In this document: positions 30,227 to 37,810 of the stretch, piece by piece
Numbering within the stretch: the stretch's first letter is position 1
How the letters are laid out: each line of letters opens with the position of its first letter
Assembly (NCBI GenBank): GCA_003153775.1
Contig: PMBI01000044.1
Span: 31,176-87,274 of the forward strand
Reading direction: 5' to 3'
DNA from: Syntrophaceae bacterium
Lineage (GTDB): Bacteria > Desulfobacterota > Syntrophia > Syntrophales > UBA2185
Length of the DNA: 56,099 nucleotides
Translations under genes and position numbers: made by a program
Notes under the pieces: model-generated
Database searches by the model: none
What the model was told of the DNA's origin: nothing
Seen by the model: only the letters and a program-made list of their open reading frames with translations

Positions 30227-30745
30227 CTACTTCGTATTTATTTCGAACTGCTTGGCGAGCAGGCTGTCGAAGGAGCGGCAATTCCAGCAGATGATCCGGC
30301 CGTCCCGGTCGATCAAAGCCTTGACTGGCACACCACCGACGCCATAATTTCGGTAGACCTTTCCTTCTTCATCCAGGAGGATGGGATAGGGGATGTTGTA
30401 TTTTCTGGAGAAGGCTGCTGCTTTCTCCTTCGATTCCATGACATCGATAGAGAGGAAGATCAATCCTTTCGGGTTATATGAGGCATAGAGCTCTCTGAGG
30501 TGTGGAATCGCGCTTCGGCATTCTGGACACCATGTTGCCATGAAATACAATACGATTGTCTTTCCCTTATAATCGCTCAGACTGACGGTCCGTCCGTCCA
30601 GATCTTTTAAGGTAAAATCTGAGGCGCGGTCGTCCTGACTCGCTTCGGCGCTTCCTTGTTCCGGTGCCATATACGGGACGGAGAAAAATATGACAACACT
30701 GCACACCAAGATGAAACTGGTGAGCCATCGCAGATATGTTTTCAT
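30227..30745 (-). CDS. TlpA/ResA-type exported thioredoxin
   Basis: A 172-residue thiol-disulfide oxidoreductase. The N-terminal hydrophobic segment (about 8-24) is a signal or anchor, so the domain is periplasmic. The AhpC/TSA-thioredoxin fold starts with ASDFTLKDLDGRTVSLSDYKG, identified by its FTLKDLDG core. The active site is C73-P-E-C76 in FMATWCPECR, and the cis-proline is in GVGGVPVKALI. An extra WNC near the C-terminus is unusual. It is convergent with the rhodanese gene, 178 bases apart, which suggests shared work in extracytoplasmic sulfur or thiol chemistry; that link is inference. Confidence 0.9.
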   Translation of the reverse strand: MKTYLRWLTSFILVCSVVIFFSVPYMAPEQGSAEASQDDRASDFTLKDLDGRTVSLSDYKGKTIVLYFMATWCPECRSAIPHLRELYASYNPKGLIFLSIDVMESKEKAAAFSRKYNIPYPILLDEEGKVYRNYGVGGVPVKALIDRDGRIICWNCRSFDSLLAKQFEINTK

Positions 30746-30825
30746 AATCGGCCTTTCTTCGAGTCATACTAGTGAGACTCTCGACTAACTCGTCGCAAAA
30801 AGAATAGAAAGAAAGAGATTGCATG

Positions 30826-30987
30826 TCAAGAACAAAAGAAGACCGGAGGCGCGTGTGATATGATTGCCGTCGTCGTTCTCCATATATCACTTATAGTATT
30901 GTCACCACCACACAAGTACAAGCTTCCTGAGTCCCCCGCTTCTTCCGGCTGAACATTCTCTTGAAGTTCATATACGGCAAGGCTCAT
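30826..30987 (-). CDS. Possible small protein (53 codons), unrecognised
   Basis: An ATG at 30985-30987 is preceded by AGGAGAAAC, a strong ribosome site, and opens a 53-codon frame beginning MSLAVYELQENVQPEEAGDS, with a later LYLCGGDN and FFCS end. It is acidic, without membrane segments. It has no recognised relatives and the region is otherwise intergenic, so it may be a small gene, the start of a decayed gene, or chance. It would be transcribed away from the MORN gene, towards tlpA. Confidence 0.3.
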   Translation of the reverse strand: MSLAVYELQENVQPEEAGDSGSLYLCGGDNTISDIWRTTTAIISHAPPVFFCS

Positions 30988-31019
30988 GTTTCTCCTATCT
31001 ACTCTTGACGTCATCAGAA

Positions 31020-31041
31020 GAGAATTCGTACGGTAATTCTC
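31020..31041. promoter_or_regulatory. Inverted repeat upstream of the MORN promoter
   Basis: GAGAATT and AATTCTC form perfect 7-base arms around an 8-base centre, 27 bases before the minus-35 of the MORN promoter. The position suits a transcription-factor site; no candidate regulator is adjacent. Confidence 0.4.
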
Positions 31042-31068
31042 ATCGTCACATCTGAAGTTATTATTTTT

Positions 31069-31097
31069 TTGACACATTTGACCAATTCTACTATATT
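31069..31097 (+). promoter_or_regulatory. Strong sigma-70 promoter of the MORN gene
   Basis: TTGACA, exactly 17 bases, TATATT. It lies 140 bases before the start at 31237, leaving a leader of about 130 bases. Confidence 0.75.
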
Positions 31098-31236
31098 TGA
31101 CCGGCCGAGAGAATCTTATCAGGCAGTGAAGGATGCAGACAGTGTTATCAGGTTTCGATGTTTGATATTTCTTTACTGCCAAAACTATCGGATTACCTCT
31201 TCTTTATGAGGATGTGGGGATAAGAGGCACGAAATA

Positions 31237-34200
31237 ATGTTGCAGCGGCTAGCGAGAGGATCATCAGGCAAAGAACAGTACAAAGTTGCGTGGACGGATG
31301 ATCCATTTAGTGGACAGGGAACATTCACGTGGCCTGATGGAAGTCAGTATACCGGAGACTGGGCGGATGGCCTCCCCAGCGGGACGGGAACATACTTGTG
31401 GCCCGATGGCAGCAAGTTTGAAGGCGAATGGCAGGGGGGAGTGCCGCATGGAAGCGGAGAGTATACATATTCCGACGGGACAAAATATCAAGGCAAGTGG
31501 AGGGCCGGCAACGAAAGCGACGGGAAAGCCCGCTTAGCTTTAGAGCTGCAGGCCAGAGCAGAAGCGGAAGAGATAGCAAGGGCGGAGACAGCGGCGGAAG
31601 CGCGAGTTCAAGAAGAAGCCCGGTTGACAGCGGACTTGAGAGTGAGGGCGGAGGCGGAAGCAAGGCTCAGAGAAGAAGCCGAGGCCGGAAAGAAGGCAGT
31701 AGCTGAGGCGGAAGCAAGGGCCGAAGCGGAAGTCAAAGCGCGGATTCAAGTGGAAGGCCGCCTGGCAGCAGAATTGAAGGCGAGAGAAGCAGCGGAAGCA
31801 CGGTTTACAGAGGCAGCCGGCGCAGGGAAGAGGGCTGCAGAGGAGGCGAGAGCAAGAGCGGAGGCGGAGGCAAGGGCGGAAAAGGAGGCGAAGGCGCGAT
31901 CCCACATAGAGGCCCGCCTGGCGGCCGAATTAAAGGCAAGAGAAGAGGCGGAAGCCAAGTTCCGGGACGTGGCGAATGCAGGGAAAAAGGCGGCAGAAGA
32001 AGCAAAAGCAAGGGCCGAAGCGGAAGCGAGAGCACGTCTAGAGGTGGAAGCCCGGCTGGCACAAGAAACGAGGGCTCGGGAAGAAGCCGAAGAAAAGTAT
32101 AGAGGAGTGGCGGAGGCAGGGAAAAAGGCAGCAGAAGAAGCAAAAGCAAGGGCCGAAGCGGAAGCGAGAGCGCGTGTAGAGGTGGAAGCCCGCCTGGCGG
32201 CCGAGGTAAGGGCGAGAGAAGAAGCTGAGAGGGCGGCAAGGGAGGAAGCGAAGGCCGGTAAGAGAGCAGCAGAGGAAGCAAGAGAGAGGGCGGAGGCCGA
32301 GACAAAGGCACGGGCTCACGTGGAAGAGCAACTGGCGGCTGAACTTCGGGCGAGAGAAGAAGCGGAAGAGAAATTCAGAGGAGTAGCTGAAGCAGAGAAG
32401 AAGGCAGCAGAGGAGGCAAGAGCGAGGGCGGAGGCCGAGGCAAAGGCGCGGGCGCACGTGGAAGCAAGATTGGCGTCCGAGCTAAGGGCTCGGGCAGGAG
32501 CTGAAAAGTTAGCGAAGGAGGAAGCGGAGGCCGGGAAGAGGGCTGCAGAGGAAGCGAGAGCCAGGGCGGAGGCGGAAGCAGCGGCGCGTGCGCACGTAGA
32601 AGAGCAACTGGCGGGCGAATTGAGGGCGAGAGAAGCAGCGGAAGCTAAGCTTACGGAGGCAGCCGGTGCCGGGAGAAAGGCAGAAGAGGAAGCAATAGCA
32701 AGGGCGGAAGCGGAGGCGAAGGCAAGAGCCGAACTGGAAGTCCGCCTGGCTGCGGAATTGAAGGCGAGAGAAGAAGCGGAAGCGCGTTTCAGGGAGATAG
32801 CGGAGGCGGGGAAGAGGGCTGCGGAAGAGGCGAAGGCAAGAGCCGAAGCGGAGGCAAAGACGCGGGCCGATGTTGAAGGCCGCCTGGCTGCGGAATTGAA
32901 GGCGAGGGAAGAGGCGGAAGCGCGGTTCAGAGAGGAGGCGGAGGCCGCAAAGAGGGCGGAAGAGGAAGCAAAAGCGAAGGCGGCAGCGGAGGCGAAGGCG
33001 AGGGCGCGCGTAGAAGAGCGTCTGGCCGGTGAGTTGAAGGCGAGAGAGGAAGCTGAAGCGAGGTTCGCAGAGGCGGCGGGCGCCGGTAAGAAAGCAGAAG
33101 CGGAAGCAAAGACGAAGGCAGAAGCGGAGGCCAAGGCCAGGGCCCATGTGGAAGCCCGTTTGGCTGCGGAATTAAAGGCCAGGGAAACGGCGGAGGCGCG
33201 GTTCAGAGAAGAAGCAGAGGCGGCGCGGAAAGCAGAAGAGGAAGCAAAGACGAAGGCGGAAGCGGAGGCCAAGGTCAGGGCCGAAGTGGAAGACCTGCTG
33301 GCAGCCGAGATGAGGGCGCGACAGGAAACTGAAAAGAGAGCCAGGGAAGAGGTAGGGGCAGGGCGGAAGGCCGAAGCGGAAGCTAAAACGAAGGCGGAAG
33401 AAGAGGCCAAGGCGCGAGTCCTTGTAGAGGCGCGGCTGGCGGAAGTGGGAAAGGCAAGGGAAGAAGCGGAAAGGAGGGCAAAAGAAGAGGCAGAAGCGAG
33501 GAGGAAGGCGGAAGCAGAAGCAAAGGTAAGGGCAGAAGCAGAGGCCAAGGCGCGGGCTGAAGTGGAGACCCGTTTGGCGGAAGAGGCGAAAGCCAAACAG
33601 GAGGCAGAGGCGAGAAAGAGGGCGGAAGCCGAAGCGAAAGCAAGAGCTGAAGCAGAGGCCAAGGCGCGGGCCGAAATAGAGACACGTTTGGCAGCAGAGG
33701 CAAAGGGAAGGGAAGAAGCGGAAGCCAGGCTGAAGGTGGAAACGGAAGCGCGAACCAAAGCGGAAGCAGAAGCGAAGGTACGGGTTGAAGTAGAGGCGCG
33801 CCTGGCAGAAGAAGCAAAGGCCAGGGAAGAGGCGGAAAGAAAAGCCAAGGCGGAAGCAGAGGCCAGAAAGAAGGCGGAGGCAGAAGCTAAGGCCAGGGCT
33901 GACGAGCAGGAAGAGGCAGAGGCAAGAAGCAAAGCGGAAGAGGAGGCCGAAACTTTCGGAAAGAAGGCGGCTATCTCTCATGGTCAATGGTCAATCACCT
34001 ATCCCGATGGCCGAAGCTATGTGGGTCAACTAAAGGATGATCTTCCCCACGGACAGGGAACCATGATCCTTCCCGGCGGTGAGAAGTATATGGGCGAGTG
34101 GAAAGCGGGAGAAAGGAATGGACAGGGCCTTTTCACCCTCGCGGACGGCTCCGTCTATACCGGACATTGGAAGAAGGACGTGAGAGAAGGCGAAGGAGTA

Positions 34201-34608
34201 TTGACCCTGGCGGGTGGACGAAAATACACAGGCGGATGGAAGGGTGACCAATTCCACGGAGAAGGCCTTGATATCTATCCGGATGGAAAAAAATATGAAG
34301 GTCAATTCAAGACGGGGAAATATGAAGGCAAGGGTTCTCTGATCCTTGCCGATGGGACAAAATATGTGGGTGAATTTAAGAATGGGTTGTCAAATGGGAA
34401 AGGGGTCCTGACATATCCAAACGGAGACCGATACTCGGGAGAGTTCAAGAACAACAAGTATCATGGACGGGGTGTACTTTCCCTGAAGGATGGAAGAAAA
34501 TATGAAGGTGAAATGGAAAATGGCCTGCCTCACGGCCAGGGAACGATGACATTTCCAGGCGGCAGGAAATATCAGGGGCGGTTCGAGAACGGCAAATTTA
34601 CCGGATAA
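31237..34608 (+). CDS. Giant MORN-helix-MORN protein (1123 residues)
   Basis: Three N-terminal MORN units (about 24-92; YTGDW, FEGEW, YQGKW) and nine C-terminal ones (about 910-1123; YVGQ through YQGR) flank about 810 residues made almost wholly of Ala, Glu, Lys and Arg. That middle has 18 units anchored by a RLAAEL-type motif, mostly 46 residues apart (138 bases in the DNA), with a shorter first unit and 38-residue spacing near the end. It should be a continuous helix or coiled coil roughly 120 nm long. There is no signal peptide or membrane segment, so it is probably cytoplasmic. MORN units often bind membranes or proteins. No stop interrupts the repeats, arguing for selection. I know no characterised homologue of this architecture; function is open. 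A strong promoter drives it and a second MORN gene follows. Confidence 0.88.
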   Translation: MLQRLARGSSGKEQYKVAWTDDPFSGQGTFTWPDGSQYTGDWADGLPSGTGTYLWPDGSKFEGEWQGGVPHGSGEYTYSDGTKYQGKWRAGNESDGKARLALELQARAEAEEIARAETAAEARVQEEARLTADLRVRAEAEARLREEAEAGKKAVAEAEARAEAEVKARIQVEGRLAAELKAREAAEARFTEAAGAGKRAAEEARARAEAEARAEKEAKARSHIEARLAAELKAREEAEAKFRDVANAGKKAAEEAKARAEAEARARLEVEARLAQETRAREEAEEKYRGVAEAGKKAAEEAKARAEAEARARVEVEARLAAEVRAREEAERAAREEAKAGKRAAEEARERAEAETKARAHVEEQLAAELRAREEAEEKFRGVAEAEKKAAEEARARAEAEAKARAHVEARLASELRARAGAEKLAKEEAEAGKRAAEEARARAEAEAAARAHVEEQLAGELRAREAAEAKLTEAAGAGRKAEEEAIARAEAEAKARAELEVRLAAELKAREEAEARFREIAEAGKRAAEEAKARAEAEAKTRADVEGRLAAELKAREEAEARFREEAEAAKRAEEEAKAKAAAEAKARARVEERLAGELKAREEAEARFAEAAGAGKKAEAEAKTKAEAEAKARAHVEARLAAELKARETAEARFREEAEAARKAEEEAKTKAEAEAKVRAEVEDLLAAEMRARQETEKRAREEVGAGRKAEAEAKTKAEEEAKARVLVEARLAEVGKAREEAERRAKEEAEARRKAEAEAKVRAEAEAKARAEVETRLAEEAKAKQEAEARKRAEAEAKARAEAEAKARAEIETRLAAEAKGREEAEARLKVETEARTKAEAEAKVRVEVEARLAEEAKAREEAERKAKAEAEARKKAEAEAKARADEQEEAEARSKAEEEAETFGKKAAISHGQWSITYPDGRSYVGQLKDDLPHGQGTMILPGGEKYMGEWKAGERNGQGLFTLADGSVYTGHWKKDVREGEGVLTLAGGRKYTGGWKGDQFHGEGLDIYPDGKKYEGQFKTGKYEGKGSLILADGTKYVGEFKNGLSNGKGVLTYPNGDRYSGEFKNNKYHGRGVLSLKDGRKYEGEMENGLPHGQGTMTFPGGRKYQGRFENGKFTG
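31500..33950 (+). repeat. 138-base coding tandem repeat (46-residue helix unit)
   Basis: Coding repeat inside the MORN gene: 18 degenerate units. One well-preserved pair is GCAGAAGAAGCAAAAGCAAG at about 31993 and again exactly 138 bases later. The plus strand is strongly purine-rich (GAGGCGGAAGC-type runs), which keeps the opposite strand open for over 500 codons without meaning. Confidence 0.85.
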
Positions 34609-34639
34609 GGGAATTACCCGCGTGTGATAGAGGTGATGG

Positions 34640-35224
34640 GTGTTGAAAAAGCTGGTCAAAGAAATATTTGAGAGCGGACAGGTTGACTTTGCGTTGAAGG
34701 ATGACGTCCATGAAGGTAAGGGAGTTTATGGCCATCCCGACGGGAGCAGTTATGACGGCCTGTTTAAGGAAGGCGTTTTTCAAGGTAAGGGGATCTTCAA
34801 ATGGCCCGACGGAAGCAACTATGAGGGAGATTGGGACAAGGGCCTTCCAACCGGACAGGGGGTTTTGAAGTTCGCTGACGGCAGCCGTTATCACGGCGCA
34901 TGGAGAGAAGGCGGTATCAATGGGATAGGGACATTGACCCAGCCTGATGGAAGCAAATATGTAGGACAGTGGAAGAACGGCAGTAGAAACGGGAAGGGAG
35001 TGTTAACACTCCCGGACGGCAAGAAGTACGATTGCGAATGGGAAGATGATAAGTTCCACGGCAAGGGAACTTTGACATTCCCGGACGGTTCCATGTATAC
35101 AGGCAATTGGAAAGAAGACAAGTTTTACGGCATAGGGGTTCTAACACTTCCGGACGGTTCGAAACATGAGGGTGAATGGTCCGGCAATAAATTTAAATTC
35201 CTCCTCAAAAAAGAGAAACGGTAG
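34640..35224 (+). CDS. Seven-unit MORN repeat protein
   Basis: The 194-residue protein is seven MORN units of about 23 residues (YDGLF, YEGDW, YHGAW, YVGQW, YDCEW, YTGNW, HEGEW) after a short N-terminal helix (MLKKLVKEIFESGQ). The fifth unit has Cys in place of Gly and the seventh His in place of Tyr. The start is GTG at 34640 behind AGAGGTGAT. It begins 31 bases after the large MORN gene on the same strand, so co-transcription is likely. Its units closely resemble the C-terminal units of the neighbour, suggesting duplication. No enzyme domain is attached; a binding or scaffold role is inferred. Confidence 0.85.
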   Translation: MLKKLVKEIFESGQVDFALKDDVHEGKGVYGHPDGSSYDGLFKEGVFQGKGIFKWPDGSNYEGDWDKGLPTGQGVLKFADGSRYHGAWREGGINGIGTLTQPDGSKYVGQWKNGSRNGKGVLTLPDGKKYDCEWEDDKFHGKGTLTFPDGSMYTGNWKEDKFYGIGVLTLPDGSKHEGEWSGNKFKFLLKKEKR

Positions 35225-35299
35225 TTATCAAAGGTGGGCATTATATCTTGCCCTGGCGATGCAGCGTCGGTTCGCAATTGCAGGAAGCACGTCACTCCC

Positions 35300-35328
35300 T
35301 TGACAGACGGATACTTTCCCCCTATACT
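35300..35328 (+). promoter_or_regulatory. Strong sigma-70 promoter of the tandem GAF gene
   Basis: TTGACA, exactly 17 bases, TATACT, 37 bases before the ATG. This is among the best promoter matches in the window. Confidence 0.8.
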
Positions 35329-35364
35329 AAAAGAGGAATTCATATCCTCTTAGGGCGAAGGTGA

Positions 35365-36549
35365 ATGATGGCGGAACAGAAGACGGGCGAATATCTGCGG
35401 ACTTTTTTCGATGTGAATCAAACTATTTTCTCCTCTTTCTCTCTCAAGGAAATACTCAAAATTATCGTGAAGAAAACTGTCAGCGCCCTCGGGGCTAAGG
35501 CCGGAAGCCTGAGGCTTCTCGACGACCGGACCAAGCGTCTGGAGCTTGCTGCATCGCATAACCTCAGCAAAAAGTATCTTGACAAAGGGCCCTTGAGTTC
35601 CGACCAAAGCATCCCGGAAGTTCTGGAAGGGAAAGTCGTCCTTGTCAAGGATGCCCACAACGATTCGAGAATTCAGTATAGGACAGAGAAGATAAAAGAG
35701 GGCATCAACACGATCCTCTCAGTACCGGTGGTTGCGAAAGATAAAGTCATCGGCGTTCTCAGGCTCTATTCAGGAGAGCCCAGGGACTTCAGCGCTGAAG
35801 AGATCGAATTAGTCTCGGCACTGGCAGAGATGGGCGGGCTTGCAATCGCCAATGCGAAAATCTATGAAGATGAGGGCGTCAGACTTTCTTCCCTCCTCAA
35901 ACAGGTCGGCATCGACCTTCCAAAAGAGCGGAAAAGGCCGAAGCAGAAATTAAGGCCTCTTGCCATGCAACCGGTCGATTCTTCCCATGGCCTCGATTAT
36001 TTCCGGGCGCTCCATGATATTGCCAAGACCATCCTGTCCACCCTCGACTCACGGCGGGTGATAGACCTGTTGATCGGAAAAGTGCTCGCGATCACGGCCG
36101 TAAGGGCGTGCTCGCTGCGCCTGGTCAACGAAACGACGCGGGAGCTTGAACTGGTTGCATCTGAGGGACTGAGTGAAAGCTATCTCCAAAAGGGACCTGT
36201 CCATATGGACAAGAGCATCCGCGAGACACTGAAGGGCATGCCTGTGCTGATCTTCGATGCGTCAGCGGATCCGCGGATCGAGTATCCACAGGAAAATGCC
36301 CGGGAAGGTATCGCCTCGATCCTCTCCCTGCCCATCATAGCCGGGAAGCGCGTTATCGGGATCCTCAGGCTGTATTCGCAGGAGCCGAGGCAGTATAGCG
36401 GGAACGAAGTGGCCTTCCTCTCGGCTGTGGCAGAGCTCGCAGGTCTTGCCATCATAAATGCCAGGCTGTACGAGAAAACCAAGTATGACCTTTCCTTCTG
36501 GAAGACGACGCTGGAATATCTCGATGCGGAAAGCGCCCAACGGAAATGA
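35365..36549 (+). CDS. Tandem GAF-domain sensor protein without output domain
   Basis: The 394 residues contain two similar GAF domains, about 10-170 and 215-375, each ending in the pattern IGVLRLYSGEPRDFSAEE / IGILRLYSQEPRQYSGNE with a following ALAE/AVAE-GLAI helix. They are joined by a basic linker (PKERKRPKQKLRP, about 184-196). GAF domains bind cyclic nucleotides, haem or small ligands; neither copy shows a diagnostic motif. There is no kinase, cyclase, HD or DNA-binding domain, so it must act through a partner. The two halves look like an internal duplication. AAGGTGA precedes the ATG; the next codon is also ATG. Confidence 0.88.
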   Translation: MMAEQKTGEYLRTFFDVNQTIFSSFSLKEILKIIVKKTVSALGAKAGSLRLLDDRTKRLELAASHNLSKKYLDKGPLSSDQSIPEVLEGKVVLVKDAHNDSRIQYRTEKIKEGINTILSVPVVAKDKVIGVLRLYSGEPRDFSAEEIELVSALAEMGGLAIANAKIYEDEGVRLSSLLKQVGIDLPKERKRPKQKLRPLAMQPVDSSHGLDYFRALHDIAKTILSTLDSRRVIDLLIGKVLAITAVRACSLRLVNETTRELELVASEGLSESYLQKGPVHMDKSIRETLKGMPVLIFDASADPRIEYPQENAREGIASILSLPIIAGKRVIGILRLYSQEPRQYSGNEVAFLSAVAELAGLAIINARLYEKTKYDLSFWKTTLEYLDAESAQRK

Positions 36550-36637
36550 TCTGTGCATGTCGGACGTCCGTCTCTTGAATTCGGCGGCGATCTTCAATTT
36601 CGCTTCGGGTTGGCGTATTTCTGAATGAGAGTATGAA

Positions 36638-37735
36638 ATGAAATATATTGATGAGTACAGAGACCGGTCCCTTGTGAAAGGACTCACAGCCGCCATAGGA
36701 AAGATTGCCGGGAAGATAGGCAAAGACATTACCCTTATGGAGATCTGCGGAACCCACACCCATGTGATAGGCCGCTTCGGAATCAAGAAGCTCCTCCCCG
36801 AGAATATAAGGCTTGTTTCAGGGCCCGGCTGCCCTGTCTGTGTAACGTCCATTCACGATGTCGATAAGGCCCTTTATCTCGCCGGAATGAAGGATACGAT
36901 CTTTGCCACCTTTGGCGATATGCTCAGGGTGCCCGGCACGGGACGCGCAAGCCTGCAGAAGTCTCGAGCCGCGGGGGCGGATGTCAGGGTGATTGCGTCC
37001 ACGACGGATTGCATTGATATTGCCGGCAAGAACACTGCCAAGGAAGTGGTCTTGATGGGCATCGGCTTTGAGACAACGACCCCGATGGTAGCCTCTGTTG
37101 TGGACTTCTGCCGGGAAAAGGGGATTAAAAACTTTTCCGTCTTCTCCGTGCACAAGGTAGTACCGCCGGCTCTCAAGGCCCTTATCGATGACCCTTCCCT
37201 GAATATCGACGGTTTCATCTGTCCCGGGCATGTAAGCACGATCATAGGTTTGAGTCCATATAACGTAATCGCAGAAGCAGGAAGGGCCGCCGTCATTACG
37301 GGTTTTGAGCCCGTTGATGTCCTGGAAGGGATAATGATGATCTTGGGGCAGATTGCGGAAGGGAAAAGAGAAGTCTCCATACAGTATGCAAGGGGCGTCA
37401 ACGCGGAGGGGAACCCCCGTGCACGGGATATCATCAACCGCGTCTTCCGGACGGGAGATGCGGAATGGCGGGGGCTTGGCAGAATACCGGCAAGCGGTCT
37501 CTTTCTGCGGGATGAGTTCAAGGCCTTTGACGCACTTGAAAAATTAGATGTTCCCCCTATTCACTCAATGGAGATCAAGGGGTGCAGCTGCGGGGACGTC
37601 CTCAGGGGCGTCATGCTTCCCGGGCAGTGTTCGTTATTCAGAAAGACATGCACCCCGACCAATCCCATAGGCCCCTGCATGGTGTCATCAGAGGGCACCT
37701 GCGCGGCCTACTACGCTTATCATCTCGATTCTTAA
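36638..37735 (+). CDS. hypD: Hydrogenase maturation protein HypD
   Basis: HypD with HypC assembles the Fe(CN)2CO group of NiFe hydrogenases. The 365 residues have all family cysteine motifs: ICGTHTH (36-42), GPGCPVC (62-68), GFETTTP, ICPGHVSTIIG, and the C-terminal [4Fe-4S] cluster region with CSCGDVL, GQCSLF, KTCTPTNPIGPC. It is followed by hypF after 75 bases on the same strand. hypC, usually adjacent, is not found. Confidence 0.97.
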   Translation: MKYIDEYRDRSLVKGLTAAIGKIAGKIGKDITLMEICGTHTHVIGRFGIKKLLPENIRLVSGPGCPVCVTSIHDVDKALYLAGMKDTIFATFGDMLRVPGTGRASLQKSRAAGADVRVIASTTDCIDIAGKNTAKEVVLMGIGFETTTPMVASVVDFCREKGIKNFSVFSVHKVVPPALKALIDDPSLNIDGFICPGHVSTIIGLSPYNVIAEAGRAAVITGFEPVDVLEGIMMILGQIAEGKREVSIQYARGVNAEGNPRARDIINRVFRTGDAEWRGLGRIPASGLFLRDEFKAFDALEKLDVPPIHSMEIKGCSCGDVLRGVMLPGQCSLFRKTCTPTNPIGPCMVSSEGTCAAYYAYHLDS

Positions 37736-37810
37736 GAGGCGCTTTATCTTTTTGAAAGAAGAAAATAATCTGAGACTTCAAATGACAAGTGCGGGAGCAA
37801 AAAAAAATCA

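Larger units (their letters stand above)
30746..31236. other. Divergent intergenic region before the large MORN gene
   Basis: This 491-base gap holds a possible small ORF (30826-30987, minus), an inverted repeat (31020-31041) and a near-consensus promoter for the MORN gene (31069-31097). A GAGTC/GACTC hairpin lies at 30756-30778 just upstream of the thioredoxin gene. No RNA gene is seen. Confidence 0.6.

Noticed and set aside
32316-33932. 538-codon open frame on the minus strand opposite the MORN rod
   Set aside because: It is the shadow of GCN/GAR codon runs on the plus strand; its product is low-complexity Ala/Ser/Leu/Phe without a ribosome site or family similarity.
31500-33950. Regular repeats considered as a CRISPR or non-coding tandem array
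   Set aside because: The units are contiguous, in frame and degenerate at the third codon position, with no spacers, so they are coding repeats.
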